From: Flaccisagitta enflata
Taxonomy: Eukaryota; Chaetognatha; Sagittoidea; Aphragmophora
Assembly: GCA_965153355.1 (NCBI GenBank)
Contig: OZ231127.1
Span: forward strand, 20,026,001 to 20,090,000
Reading direction: 5' to 3'
DNA length: 64,000 nucleotides
Position numbers and translations under genes: made by a program. The notes under the pieces are model-generated. The model was not told the DNA's origin. It was given only the letters and a program-made list of their open reading frames with translations, and searched no databases. Shown here in pieces: positions 1 through 11,952 of this stretch (the first letter of the stretch is position 1; every line of letters starts with the position of its first letter).

Positions 1-534
1 AAATGTGCCAAAGCTATCAATCTTGCAGTGGAGGGTTATCAGATAGGTTACATCGGGTCAAAGATCAACACTCACCTCTTTTCACGTGGTATTGGGATAA
101 TGATGGAAATTAGGTGAAAAATAGTGAAAAAATGCTAATTTATGCTCGATACCGGGCCCAAAAATTGGTCCAAAGGGTCTGGATGCAAGAAAAAATTGAA
201 TCTGCAGTCACAGAAAACAAGTCTGAATTCCGCAATCATCCTAAAAATGCAAAAAATGCTCGATGCGGGGCCTGAGGTGGAATGCGCCGCCATAAGATGG
301 CGTTTTTCGCAATTTTTGACCTCACCAGCGTGTTTCCCACCTTCATATTGGTCTAATCCACCTTTTTTGGTACCAATTTTCCAAAAAAGGTGGGTTCGAG
401 AAATAAATTACCATTTGTATTGCCCCAAGGTTTTCAGAGCAGTTCTAAGTGAAAAAATTGGTTAATGGGTAAAATAAATGGAGGGGTTGGTTATAATGAA
501 CCTGCTGTTGATAGGATGACAAAATAATCCCTCA
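1..534. other. Unassigned sequence, no supported gene
   Basis: A 107-codon open frame (142-465) is present, but its composition is not protein-like and it has no recognisable motif. The phrase GCTCGATNCNGGGCC occurs twice (about 141 and 258), suggesting a small internal duplication. I see no repeat family here that recurs elsewhere in the window. Confidence 0.4.
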
Positions 535-3500
535 AATCCCACCTGATGGGAAAAAAAAACACCTACTTGACCCACTTTATCCCACTAAAGCCACCTACAC
601 AGTCCCCCCAAATCCCACCCACAGTGGAAAAAAGAAACACCCTAACGGCCCCTTTGTCACTAAAGCCTACACAGTCCTCAAATCCCACCTGATGGGAAAA
701 AAAACACCTAACGGCCCTTTGTCCCAACTAAGCCACCTACACAGTCCCTCAAATCCCACTGATGGGAAAAAAGCACCCTAACGGGCCCTTTGTCACTAAG
801 AAAGCCACCTGCACACAGTCCACCAAGTCACCCTGATGGGAAAAAAAACACCCTATGACCCTTTATCCCACTAAAGCCACCTACAGTCCCTCAAATCCCC
901 CACCTGATGGGAAAAAAAACACCTAACGGCCTTTGTACTAAAGCCACCTACACAGTCCCTCAAATCACCCCCTGATGGGAAAAAAACACCCTAACGGACC
1001 TCTGTCCCATTCATGCCACCTAGGGTCCCTCAAATCCCACCCTGAGGGGAAAAAGCACCTAATTGCCCTTTATCCCACTAAAGCCACCTACAGTCCCTCA
1101 AGTCCCACCCTGATGGGAAAAAAGCACCTACATAATGGCCCTTTATCCCACTAAAGCCACCTACAGTCCCTCAAATCCCACCCTGATGGGAAAAAAACAC
1201 CTAACGGCCTTTATCCCACACTAAGCCACCTACACAGTCCCTCAGTCACCTGATGGAAAAAGCACCTAACGGCACTTTATCACACTAAAGCCACCTACAC
1301 AGTCCCTCAAATCCCACCATGATGGAAAAAAAAACACCCTAACGGCCCTTTATCCACTAAAGCCACCTACACAGTCCTCAAATCCCCTGATGAAAAAAAA
1401 CACCTAACGGCCCTTTGCCTCCCACTAAGGCCACCTACACAGTCCCTCAAATCAACCTGATGGGAAAAAAAAACACCCCACTTGGCCCTTTATCCCACTA
1501 AAGCCACCTACACAGTCCTCAAATCCACCTGATGGGAAAAAAACACCTAACGACGCTGTCACTAAAGCCCTCACACAGTCTCAAATCCCTGATGGGAAAA
1601 AAACACCTAACCATTCTGTCCCACTAAAGCCACCTACAGTCCCTCCGTCCACCTGATGGAAAAAATACCTAACATTTGCCGCCCCTATCCCACTAAAGCC
1701 CACCTCACAGTCCCTCAAATCCCACCTGATGGGAAAAAACACCTAACGGCCTTTGTCACATAAGAAGCCACCTACACAGTCCTCGTCCCACCTGATGGGA
1801 AAAGCACCTATGACCCTTTATCACTAAGCCACCTACACAGTCCCTCCAAATCACCTGATGGAAAAAAAACACTAACGGCCTTTATCACTAAAGCCACCTA
1901 CACAGTCCCTCAAATCACCTGATGGAAAAACACCCCTATGACCCTTTGTCCCTAAAAAACACCTCACAGTCCCTCAAATCACCTGATGGGAAAAAACCAC
2001 CTAACGGCCCTTTGTCCCACTAAAGCCACCTACACAGTCCCTCAAATCCCACCCTGATGGAAAAAAAACACCCCTAACGGCCCTTTGTCCCACTAAAGCC
2101 ACCTACACAGTCTCAAATCCCTGATGGGAAAAAACACCTAACGGCCTTGTCCCACTAAAGCCACCTACACAGTCCCTCCAAATCACCCTGATGGGAGAAA
2201 AAAACACCTCATGGCCCTTTGCTTCCACTAAAGCCACCTACACAGTCCCTCAAATCACCTGATGGGAAAAAAAACACCCCTACGGCCCTTTATCCCACTA
2301 AAGCCACCTACAGTCCCTCAAATCCCACACTGATGGGAAATAAAAACACCTAACGACCTTTATCCACTAAAGCCACCTACACAGTCCCTCAAATCCCACC
2401 CTGATGGAAAAAAAAACACCTAACGGCCCTTTATCCCACTAAAGCCACCCTACACAGTCCATCAAATCCCACCTGATGGGAAAAAAACACCTAACAGCCT
2501 TTATCCCTAAGCCACCTACACAGTCCCTCAAATCCCACACAGTGGGGAAAAAAAAAACACCTAACGGCCCTTTATCCCACACTAAAGCCACCTACAGTCC
2601 ATCAAATCCCACCTGATGGGAAAAAAACACCTAACGGCCCTTTGTCCCACTAAAGCCCCACCTACACAGTACACCTCAAATCCCACCCTGATGGGAAAAA
2701 AACACCCTACGCCACTCCCCGCCACTAAAGCCACCTACGTGCACTCAATCCCACCCTGATGGGAAAAAACACTAACGGCCCTTTGTCGCCTTTATCCCAC
2801 TAAAGCCACCTATACACAGTCCCTCAAATCCCACCCTGATGGGAAAAAACCACCTAACGGCCCTTTATCCCACTAAAGCCACCTATACACAGTCCCTCAA
2901 ATCCCACCCTGATGGGAAAAAAACTTTGCGACCTTTATCCCACTAAAGCCACTATCGCAGTCCCTCAAATCCCACCCTGATGGAAAAAAAAACACCTGTC
3001 GTCCCTTTATCCCACTAAAACCAGCCACCTATAGTCTCAAATCACCCTGATGGAAAAAAAAAACACCTAACGGCCCTTTATCCCACTAAAGCCACCTATA
3101 CACAGTCCCTCAAATCCCACCCTGATGGGAAAAAACCTAACGGCCTTTATCCCCTCTAAAAGCCACCTATATCACAGTCCCTCAAATCCCACCCTGATGG
3201 GAAAAAAAACACCTAACGGCCCTTTATCCCACTAAAGCCACCTATCGCAGTCCCTCAAATCCCACCCTGATGGGAAAAAAACACCTAACGGCCCTTTATC
3301 CCACTAAAGCCACCTATCGCAGTCCCTCAAATCCCACCCTGATGGGAAAAAAACACCTAACGGCCCTTTATCCCACTAAAGCCACCTATCGCAGTCCCTC
3401 AAATCCCACCCTGATGGGAAAAAAACACCTAACGGCCCTTTATCCCACTAAAGCCACCTATCGCAGTCCCTCAAATCCCACCCTGATGGGAAAAAAACAC

Positions 3501-3690
3501 CTAACGGCCCTTTATCCCTAAAACCGCCTTTGCAGTCCCTCAAATCACCTGATGGGAAAAAAAAACCCTAACGGCCCTTTATCCCACTAAAGCCACCTGT
3601 CATGTCCTCAATCCCACCCTGATGGAAAAAAACACCCATGACCCTTTATCCCACTAAAGCCACCTATCACAGTCCCTCAAATCCTCCTAA
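535..3690. repeat. ~72-bp satellite array
   Basis: A tandem array of about 44 units. Each unit reads roughly CACCTAACGGCCCTTTATCC, then CACTAAAGCCACCTAYNCAG, then TCCCTCAAATCCCACCCTGA and TGGGAAAAAAA. Units at about 3190-3520 are virtually identical and exactly 72 bp, so they keep a 24-codon frame open; this is a by-product of period 72, not a gene. Units from 535 to about 3000 differ mainly by one- or two-base deletions in homopolymers and by loss of short CA or CCC groups, so their length varies. The array decays after about 3640. Confidence 0.93.
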
Positions 3691-5095
3691 GCTTGACCTT
3701 TGCCCCCTCCCCACCCACCACCAAATTTTCGTTTTTTCCTATTTTCTGAGCAGAAATATACTGTTTTCTTCCTCTTTCATAATTGCAAATGAAGCACAAA
3801 CAGAGAATTCATCCTTTATGAGTTGAGCTGAAGTAGAGTTTTGTGACGAATCTGTGTACTTTAGAGTTTCTTGTTGATCCATGATGGGGAAGTGTGGAAA
3901 GAGCGATTCTGTCCAACCACATATGTGACTGCTTTATGCAAATGAGATTGACATAGAAGTAAGAACAAGGCTCCAACCCAGGAATCAAGATGGCAACATG
4001 ACAAAAGATAAACTGTTACACATCATGATTCCCAGGATGGCGCCCCTTGTTTTTTTTCATTTGGGGTTTGTATTTGCAACAGTATTAGCCACGGAAAAAG
4101 TCATCAATACTTTTTGTGTACTCAATCTATGGGAGCTTAATCAAAACGTCTTCAGGCAAGTAATCAATGCTTAGCAAAATTTCATGCCTCCTTGGAAACA
4201 TGATTGAAGCTTAATCAAAACGTCTTCAGGCAAGTAATCAATGCTTAGCAAATTTCATATCTTGGTATGATTGACTTAATCAAAACTCTTAGGAGGCAGC
4301 TGTGAGATCAAAATGCTTAAGACAGATGATTTATCCTCTGAGAAGGCACAATTGAGGTCTGAAAGTGTCTACTAATCTACTAATTTGAATCATGAGTAGC
4401 TAATCAATGCTTAGCAAAATTTCATGCCTCCTTGGACAGCTGGGGAGTAACAAAGGTAGTAGAGCTAATTACCGGTATTTTTGCACTTACTTCCAGCCGT
4501 GCGTTTGCCATGTTAACTTTAGTCAAACATTATAAGTGACCTATTAGTGGAAAGCCCCTGACGTAGGCTTCATTTTGATACCAATTTTACCATGTTTCAC
4601 CAAATCTGGCATGTTTCTGGACCTCACATAAATAATGGTCAAGAAAAATGTCGATGATGAGGGTCCGGTAATTTTACCAAAATCACACCCGAAGTAGCTC
4701 TTGCCAAGGGCTTCTCATGGGTGAAATCATTTCAACTCGGACTCACCCCCTAGATAGTCGAATGAAGCTTCAAAATAACATGGTAATTAAGCCTAATTAC
4801 TCAACTCAGTCATTAGCTTTAATACCCAGTCGGGGACTTAAACTAATCTGAAGTATCTAGAGGTATTAATTCTAATGCCTCTTTGTCTGTTGTTTACGCT
4901 GGCAAGAGATAGAGGTTAATACCAATTCAAGGGATAGATTGAGTTTTCTATTCGCGGATTCGTAATTCAAATACTGTATGTCCATCAGTCAATCCATCGG
5001 TTGGTTGGTTTGTCAGTCTTTCGGCCAGTCTTTCTGTAATATACACATTTATTCACAAACAAAGTGAAGCTTATCAAGTCGGAAAGTGTGAAAAT
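3691..5095. other. AT-rich intergenic stretch with short direct repeats
   Basis: No coding region is supported. A ~60-bp direct repeat beginning CTTAATCAAAACGTCTTCAG occurs at about 4136-4200 and 4206-4262, and part of it (AATCAATGCTTAGCAAAATT) again at about 4400-4435. A separate segment at about 4508-4617 recurs diverged at 56993-57100. Confidence 0.6.
4508..4617 (+). repeat. Dispersed repeat shared with 56993-57100
   Basis: The segment starts GCCATGTTAACTTTAGTCAA, then ACATTATAAGTGA, then runs through TTTTGATACCAATTTTA to ATCTGGCATG. The same order of blocks is seen at 56993-57100 (GCCATGTTCACTTTAGTCAA ... ATCTGGCCTC). I cannot assign a class. Confidence 0.6.
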
Positions 5096-5098
5096 GCA

Positions 5099-5238
<140 letters not shown>

Positions 5239-5441
5239 TCTTTCCTGTGCGCCCCTGCCAACCTGTTCACGACAATATTTATTGACTTACTGACAATTTG
5301 TAAACAATCTACAATCTATAACACACAATCAGATGAACAGATAAGCAAATCAATATATAAATAGATGCAGGTGTACGTTAAATGACCAACCACTAGGCTG
5401 TGCCAATATGCAAAAGTTCTTTTGATCAAACCATAACGCTA

Positions 5442-5507
5442 ACCTAGCATGGGGACATCAATTCTAAGACCTTCACCTAGCATGGGGACATCAATTCTAA
5501 GACCTTC
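5442..5507. repeat. 33-bp tandem duplication
   Basis: ACCTAGCATGGGGACATCAA followed by TTCTAAGACCTTC appears twice head to tail, identical in both copies, immediately before a family F element. Confidence 0.9.
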
Positions 5508-5516
5508 ACCGTTTTA

Positions 5517-6808
5517 GGGCAGCGGCCCCGAAGGAGTCAATGACCTATGCTTTCACACATATGGGGAATTTTCTCCTCCTTCTCCTTCTCCTTCTCCTCC
5601 TTCTCCGTCCCCCCCCCTCCAGATACTCCCTTTAGGGCAGCGACCCTGAAGGGGCCGATGACCTATGCTTTCACATATAGGGGAAATTTCTCCTTCTCCT
5701 CCTCCTTTTCCGTCCCCCCTTCAGAGCCCAAATCCTAGTCTAGGAACTAAATCCTGGCTTCAAGGCTCAAATCCCTGCTTTGACTCAAATTCCCATGAGC
5801 TCAAATCTCAGTCTCAGGCACAAATCAGCCTTGAGGCTCCGTCCCAGCCTAGGGGGCTCAAATCCCAGTCTCAAGGCACAAATCCTAGCTTTGAAGCTCA
5901 AATCCCATCCTCGAAGCTCAAATCCCACCCTCGAAGCTCAACTCCCAGCCTCGAAGCTCAAATCTCAGCCTTTAAGCTGAAATCCCAGCCTCAAAGCTCA
6001 AATCCCAGCCTCAAGGCCCTAATCTAAGCCTCAAGGCCCCAATTCCAGCCTCCAGACCCTAATTCCACCCTTGAGGCCCAAATAAAAAGAGCATGAGTCA
6101 TTGGCCTTTGGGCCACCGCTGCCCCTCTAACCACCTCACACCCACCTTAACTCACATAGGGGCATGAGCACCGCGACCATCTAATGCTTGCCGACTATTC
6201 TCCTCCTTCTCCGTCCCCCCCGCAAATCCTGTAAAAATTTTGCCAAGTGCCAGGTCTGATTAATTCTGCCAAAACCTGCCAAATTCTGCCAAATCCTACC
6301 ATACTTCGCCAAATTCTTCCAAACTCTGCCATATTTTGCCAAATTCTGCCAAATCCCACCATATTCCACCATATTCTGCCAAATTCCGCCAAACTCTCAC
6401 CATATTCCGCCAAATTCTGCCAAATTCCGCCAAACTCTGCCAAACTCTGCCAAATTCTACCAAAGCCTGCCAAATTCTGCCAAATCCCACCATACTTCGC
6501 TAAATCCTGCCAAATTCTGCCAAACTACCAAACTCTGCCAAAGCCTGCCAAATTCTGCCAAATCCCACCATACTTCGCCAAATTTTGCCAAATTCTGCCA
6601 AATCCCACCATAAATCCGCCAAATTCTGCTAAATTCTGTAAAATTCTGTCAATTTCTGCCAAGTTTGGTCATCCCCCAGCTACAAGGAGGAGGAGGAGAA
6701 AGCATAGGTCATCGACCCCTTCAAGGCCGCTGCCCTGCATCCTCAATCATACTCACAAGCTACTCCAGCAGGGCATGGGTACCGCTGACCATCTGACGCT
6801 TTTGCGAC
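5517..6808 (+). mobile_element. Family F foldback element, nested double copy
   Basis: The outer copy starts with GGGCAGCGGCCCCGAAGGAG, then TCAATGACCTATGCTTTCAC. Its inverted counterpart ends at 6685-6736 (GAGAAAGCATAGGTCATCGA ... GCCGCTGCCC), followed by a tail GGGCATGGGTACCGCTGACC and GCTTTTGCGAC to 6808. An inner copy starts at 5635 (GGGCAGCGACCCTGAAGGGG) and has its own right end and tail at about 6094-6195. The inner core is a ~20-bp tandem array (units like CTCAAATCCCAGCCTCGAAG, 5725-6085). The outer core is a 10-16 bp array of GCCAAATTCTGCCAAATCCC type (6240-6665). Open frames through the arrays are periodic artefacts. Confidence 0.75.
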
Positions 6809-6930
6809 TTTTCTTTTCTTTGATTTCATTCATCTTCCGTTTTTGTTTTGCGAAAAACATTTCCAGGCTTCATACAAATTAGGATAAGAGGCATCATTCC
6901 CGATTGTCTATCTAGTGGTCTCTCAGTCCA

Positions 6931-7103
6931 TTTTTAGTTGCGGACACGCAACTCTATAAGAGGCTTGGTCCGTCCGTCGGTCGGTCCGTCGGTCCGTCGG
7001 TCCGTCGGTCCGTAATGATCGAGTCGAAAAGTGGTAAAACGCGCATTTCCGCCCATGCCCACCCGTCAGCAACTGATGACCGTGTATCCGGCCTTGTTCT
7101 TTT
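6931..7103 (-). mobile_element. Family G short element
   Basis: Reverse copy of a ~170-200 bp element. It runs from TTTTTAGTTGCGGACACGCA through a GGTCCGTC simple repeat to CCGTGTATCCGGCCTTG. The family hairpin (AGTCGCGTnnACGCGACT type) is degenerate here. At least seven more copies occur in the window. Confidence 0.65.
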
Positions 7104-7284
7104 AATTCATGCACAAAAGTCGACAATTTTACATTTTGGTAATGTTCTGGGCCGCCGCTATTCCTTCGTTATGACTACAAAGCAGGATCTCGACATAGTA
7201 TTACCTCAACTTTCACTTGATCCCCATTCACCTAGATTCACCATCCTTATCGGGCTTAAGTCGGAACAGGAGCTAGATCGCGAC
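7104..7284. other. Unassigned spacer
   Basis: Mixed-composition sequence between a G element and a pyrimidine-rich tract. Part of an open frame runs through it, but no motif or splice context supports coding. Confidence 0.35.
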
Positions 7285-7680
7285 ACCTCATTGCTATGTC
7301 AGTCCGTCTGTCTCCCTCTGTCTGTTTCCTCATATTTTTCTATCTTCATTTGTTTGTCTGTCTCCATTTGTCTCTCTCTCACTGGACTCACCTGCACAAT
7401 TCAAAAGTCTCAATCTCCTCCTTAATCGCCATCTCTCTCCGTCTCTCTCTCTCTGTCTCTTTTTGTCTCTCTTCATCTCTCTCCGTCTCGCTCCGTCTCT
7501 CTCTGTCTTTTTTTTATCTCTCTTCGTCTCTTTCTGTCTCTTTTTGTCTTTCTCCGTCTCTCTCCGTCTCTCTCCTTTCTCTGTCGTTTTTTGACTCTCA
7601 TCATCTCTCTCCATTTCCCTTCGTCTCTACCCTTTTCTCTCCCCGTGTCTCTACCTCCCTCCGTCTCTCCTTCTCCAGTA
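7285..7680. repeat. Pyrimidine-rich CTGTCTCT/CCGTCTCT tract
   Basis: Degenerate tandem pyrimidine units of 8-10 bp (TCTCTCCGTCTCTCTCTGTC type). Open frames on both strands are low-complexity Ser/Leu or Arg/Lys/Glu artefacts. Confidence 0.85.
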
Positions 7681-7997
7681 TTTTCTAGTCAACGAATCAA
7701 TAGATAATAAACTACTATCAACTGTAAATCACCATCATAATCAAATATTGTATAATCAATCAATGCACGCGATTGCATATCCCGCTATGCCTGTCAGTAG
7801 ATCTTTCAGATGGCGTTTGTCACATTAATTTTTCGGTATTTTTAGCTACTGAAATACAACTCTGTAGCGTGTAGGTGTCAATCATATAGACTATGATTGA
7901 TCTAATGAGTGCTCTTTAAGCCCCGACTGTTGGCTACACTGACATAGCCATAGGCATAGGTTGGTAATCTTTGACGTGCTTCAAAAACAGGAAAGAA
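7681..7997. other. Unassigned spacer
   Basis: AT-rich sequence without supported coding, repeat or structural RNA features. Confidence 0.35.
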
Positions 7998-8170
7998 AAC
8001 AAGGCCGGATACACGACCAAAAAGAAGTCACTTGCCGGTGGGCAAGGGCAGTGATATAGGTGGGCAGAGGCTGCAATGCTAAGAAATCATCATTTAGGCC
8101 AATTTCACGACTCACGTCATCGAAAAAAAAAATCCGACCCAACTTGTCCGATATGTCGCAAGTGACAAAA
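7998..8170 (+). mobile_element. Family G short element, diverged
   Basis: The start AACAAGGCCGGATACACGAC matches family G. The middle has the typical GGTGGGCA blocks. The 3' end is inferred at ATGTCGCAAGTGACAAAAAA; the GGACGGAC simple repeat of other copies is missing. Confidence 0.5.
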
Positions 8171-8611
8171 AAGTATGGTCTCAATACAACTTAATGCTGA
8201 TTTCTAGTGCTGCCTTCAAATGCACGTCTCATGATTGAATGCTTAAACGACCATAGAAATAACTTTAATGGCCTTTTTCAAAGAATGTCACCGACGAACC
8301 GTCAAAATGGCAAGACCAACCAACAAGGGTCAAACTGGAATGGGAAAGACCGCATTAAAACAGTTAAAAAGATTATTTTATCATCGTTATGTGCAAGAAA
8401 TGATTTTCAATGAGTGAAATCGAGTAATTCCGTCGTTAGAGATCGATACAAAAAATTGTTTGACATAGTTCAGGGTAGGTGCCCCATGATTATTGTTGCT
8501 ATGTCACTAAACTTTTAGATCCGATAAGCTATTCAGTTCTCAGTATAATCCAACAATTTCTCATTTGACTTGTGTTTTGACGAGACCCGATCTGTTAGCA
8601 AAGGTTTTCTA

Positions 8612-8805
8612 GAAACAAAGCCGGATACACGGCTACCCAAATCGCGAACAGCTGGGCCGGAGCACTGATGGAAGGGGCAGGGCAGGGAAGTTGAGGCAAA
8701 AACGAAGAGCTCAAAACTTGAAAATGCAAAGTGTGCACGATGAACCGACGGCTATAGCTGGTCATAGATTCGTGGGCTCTTGTTCACGAGTCGTGAGTCA
8801 CGACC
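8612..8805 (+). mobile_element. Family G short element, diverged
   Basis: It begins AAACAAAGCCGGATACACGG then CTACCC, as in the copies at 57948 and 12292. The 3' boundary near GAGTCGTGAGTCACGACC is uncertain. Confidence 0.5.
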
Positions 8806-8974
8806 ATACGACTTCTCTCCGAATTTTGTCAAAATTTTCCTCTCACTCTCCTGTAACAACAACAACAAAAACTACAAAAACAACAACAGTCACGTCAAAA
8901 GTCAGCGCACTTTCTCTTTTGCGATTTTTCATGCTGTTTTCGTGACATTCCACGCCTCCCTTCTTTCTGCCTTT
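8806..8974. other. Low-complexity spacer
   Basis: Contains a short (AAC)n-type run (about 8857-8890). No coding feature is supported. Confidence 0.35.
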
Positions 8975-9205
8975 AGTCTGTCTTTAGTCTGCCTTTGGTC
9001 TGCCTTTTATTCACCTTTGGTCGGTCAGTGGTCAGCCTTTTATCTACCTTTGGTCTGCCTTTGGTCTGCCGTTGGTCCGCATTTGGTCTGCTTTTGGTCT
9101 GCTTTTGGCCTGCTTTTGGCCTGCCTTTGGTCTGCCTTTGGTCTGCCGTTGGTCCGCATTTGGTCTGCTTTTGCCAGTCTGCTTTTGAACTGCCTTTTGT
9201 CGGCC
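8975..9205. repeat. 10-11 bp minisatellite (TGCCTTTGGTC)
   Basis: About 20 units of TGCCTTTGGTC and TGCTTTTGGTC type, with one longer repeat of repeats (CTGCCGTTGGTCCGCATTTG occurs twice, at about 9067 and 9145). Open frames are periodic artefacts. Confidence 0.88.
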
Positions 9206-9312
9206 TTTTTCTGATCCTGTGTTGAATGGAATCCGAGTTCCAGCCAATTCACTTTTGTGCCACTTTTGTTTCCGCCTCCCGGTCATTTTACCATTCTTTG
9301 AATTCCTTGACG

Positions 9313-9317
<5 letters not shown>

Positions 9318-9387
<70 letters not shown>
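9318..9387. repeat. (CT)n microsatellite
   Basis: About 70 bp of pure CT. Confidence 0.97.
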
Positions 9388-9390
<3 letters not shown>

Positions 9391-9410
9391 TGGGCGTTGT
9401 TGTTCTTTTA

Positions 9411-9597
9411 TTTTTAGTGGCGTGCACGCGACTCTACTATCCGCTTTGTCCGTCGGTCGGTTGGTCCCAGTTTACTTTTCTTTTATGATTTTATTTCTTT
9501 GACCTCACTGCTCCGGCCCAAATAGTCTGGTAACCTCAAATATGGCCCCTGCACACCCGCACGCGACTACGGTAGCCGTGTATCCGGCCTTGTTTCT
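9411..9597 (-). mobile_element. Family G short element
   Basis: Reverse copy. It begins TTTTTAGTGGCGTGCACGCG then ACTCTACTATCCGC, continues through GTCCGTCGGTCGG, and ends in GCCGTGTATCCGGCCTTG. It sits directly beside a CT tract and a CTTTTT tract. Confidence 0.72.
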
Positions 9598-9607
9598 ACT
9601 ACCTTTG

Positions 9608-9885
9608 TTCTTTTTCTTTTTCTTTTTCTTTTTCTTTTTCTTTTTCTTTTCTCTTTTTTTCATCTTCTTTTTCTTCTCTTTATTTTTTTCTCTATCCCAT
9701 TCCTCTCCTTCGTCTTCTTTTTCTTCTTCTTCTTCGTCTTCTTTTTCTTCTTCTTCTTTTTCTTCTTCTTCTTCTTCTTCTTCTTCTTCTTCTTCTTCTT
9801 CTTCTTCTTCTTCTTCTTCTTCTTCTTCTTCTTCTTCTTCATCTTCTTCTTCTTCTTCTCATCCTTCTTCTTCTTCTACACCTCC
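9608..9885. repeat. (CTTTTT)n and (CTT)n microsatellites
   Basis: A 6-bp CTTTTT repeat at about 9608-9650 grades into a (CTT)n run at about 9710-9885. The poly-Ser/Phe and poly-Lys frames are artefacts. Confidence 0.96.
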
Positions 9886-10083
9886 ATTCGAATGCAAATA
9901 AAGTTGGACCGAAAGAAGAAAGAGGTCAGCCAATCTCCATGCTGGATTTATATAGGATGAAGCCAAAGGGGTTTATAGGTTATCAAGCTGCTGGTCTCTA
10001 AGTGGCGCTTGCCTCCAACCTGCTGATATCAATATCTGATACTGTGATACTGCAACCCCCTATACCCAGCCAAGTCCTTTAAT

Positions 10084-10640
10084 CGTTTTAGTCGAGTGCT
10101 ATGCCCCGCTTTGTCAGTCCATCGGTCCGTCGGTCAGTCACTTTTTGGGCAGCGGCCCCAAAGAGCCGATGTTCTGACTTCTGTACGACGCAGATGTAAA
10201 TTTCCAGATGTCTGTCCTCCCTTCCATCTGTTTTTCTGTCCAGCCTTTCATTCTTACGTCTGTCCTTACCTCTTGTTGGCTGTCCAGGCCTGTATCAGCG
10301 ATCTCAGGCCTGATTTTGAACCTCTTAGCCCTAGAATTAGCCCCCAAGACCTCAATTTCGCCCTCCAGACCTCAAATCTGCCCTCCAGACCTCAAATTAG
10401 TCCTTCAGGCCTCAATCCAGCTTACCAGGCCTCAAATCTGCCCTCCATACCTCAAATCAGGCCTCTAGGCCACAAATCAGCTCTCCAGGCCTCAAATCTG
10501 CCTTGAAGTCTGCCCTCCATACCTCAAATCTGCTATTCAGCTGGCCAGAAATTCTCCCTCCAAACCTCAAAACCGCCTTCAATAACCTCAATCAGTTATT
10601 GAGGCCTGATATAATTCCCCTGGGTCTCACTCCACTACTT
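10084..10640 (+). mobile_element. Family F element inside a family G element
   Basis: A reverse G end (GTTTTAGTCGAGTGCTATGC, CCCGCTTTGTCAGTCC) at about 10087-10142 runs straight into an F start at 10147 (GGGCAGCGGCCCCAAAGAGC). The F core is a ~21-bp array of GGCCTCAAATCTGCCCTCCA type at about 10285-10620. I could not find the F right end or the other G end, so this copy looks truncated. Confidence 0.6.
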
Positions 10641-10983
10641 CACATGATTACTCCACGCAGCACTAGTGCCCACAGGGTGGAAGAAAGTTCATGTTGTGTG
10701 ACAATTGCCCCCACGTCGTTTTCTAGGTTCTACTCCATGTGGGAAGTGTTTTCTAGCTAAAATCAAATCATCCTTGGAGCGCTTTTTAAAAAAAATAAAA
10801 AATTCAAGATTTTTAGCTTGATTTTGCATAAAGAATTTTGCAGATGGGGCTGATTTATTTTTTGACAGCATATCTTTATTCCTGATAATATTACCTTTTT
10901 TGCAATAGGTCGCACTATAAGGTTTTAAAAAGAAATATAATTTTCATATTCCAGACCACCGCTATGACTTTTATTACGGTGGT
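10641..10983. other. AT-rich spacer
   Basis: Contains a perfect short inverted repeat around 10958 and 10976 (ACCACCG / CGGTGGT). No coding region is supported. Confidence 0.35.
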
Positions 10984-11906
10984 TGGGAAAAAAATTTAAA
11001 AACGTTTTTCGATTTTTTGAGTTTCGCTTAGCCTTAGGAATTAATTTTTTCCATTTTCGCTTGAGGCGTTTTGAGAAAGTTGAGTCACGACTAGGCTCGC
11101 CCGAGGCTGGGGTTGAAATTGGTACAGGGTGAAAGAGGGCACTTTTTTACACCTTCTGGAACAAAGCAGAGCGCTGTCGGACCAATACTTTAGGCGCTAT
11201 GAATTTTTTTATCTTTTTTTATTTTTTCACATTTTCGGCATATTTTTCAATGATTGATATTTTTTATCGATCTCAACTTTGGGCCCTCTGTAAGAATAAA
11301 AATGAGTTCAGCAGAGGGCAGAGGGAGGGAGAGGGAGGGAGGGAGAGAGGGAAGGAGAGGGAGGGAGGGAGAGGGGGAGGGAGCAAGGGTGGGAGAAGAG
11401 GGAGGAAGAGGAGGAAGAGGTAGAGAGGGAGGGAGGGAAGGAGAAAGGGAGATGGAGGGAGAGGGAGGGAGGAAAGAGAGAAGGAGATGGAGAGGGAGGG
11501 AGGAAGAGAGGGAGGAAAGGAATGAGAGAGAAATAAGAGGGAGGAGAGAGGGAGGGAAAGAGAGTGGGAGGGACAGAGGGAGAGAGGGAGGGAAAGAGGG
11601 AGGGATGGATGGAGGGGGGAGGGACGAAGAGAAAAGGAGGGAGAGGGAAAGAAGAGAGGGAGGGAAGAAGGAAAGAGAGGAGAGAAGGGAAGGAGGGAGG
11701 AGGGAAGGAGAGGGAAAGGAAAGAGAGGAAGGAGAGAGGAGGAAAGAGAGGGAGATAAGAGAAAGAGGGAAGTAGAGAGGGAGAAAGAGGGAAAGGATAA
11801 GAGAAAGAGGGAGGAGAGAAGGAGGGAGAGAGAGAGAAAGAGAGAGAGAGAAAGAGAAGAGAGAGAGAGGAAAGAGAGAGAGAGAGAGAAGACAGAGAGA
11901 GAGAGA

Positions 11907-11952
<46 letters not shown>

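Noticed and set aside
3270-3521. 83-aa open frame with a perfect 24-residue repeat
   Set aside because: It is a by-product of the 72-bp satellite: adjacent units with indels destroy the frame, and there is no gene context.
6247-6882. 211-aa open frame across the GCCAAATTCTGCC region
   Set aside because: Periodic composition follows the tandem core of a family F element; the opposite strand is open as well.
5515-7110. CRISPR-like or tRNA-array interpretation of the spaced repeats
   Set aside because: Repeats are contiguous or irregular without unique spacers, and the genome is eukaryotic.
7015-7425. 136-aa ORF as a host exon
   Set aside because: It starts in a family G element and ends in a CTGTCTCT simple repeat; no splice sites or motif support it.
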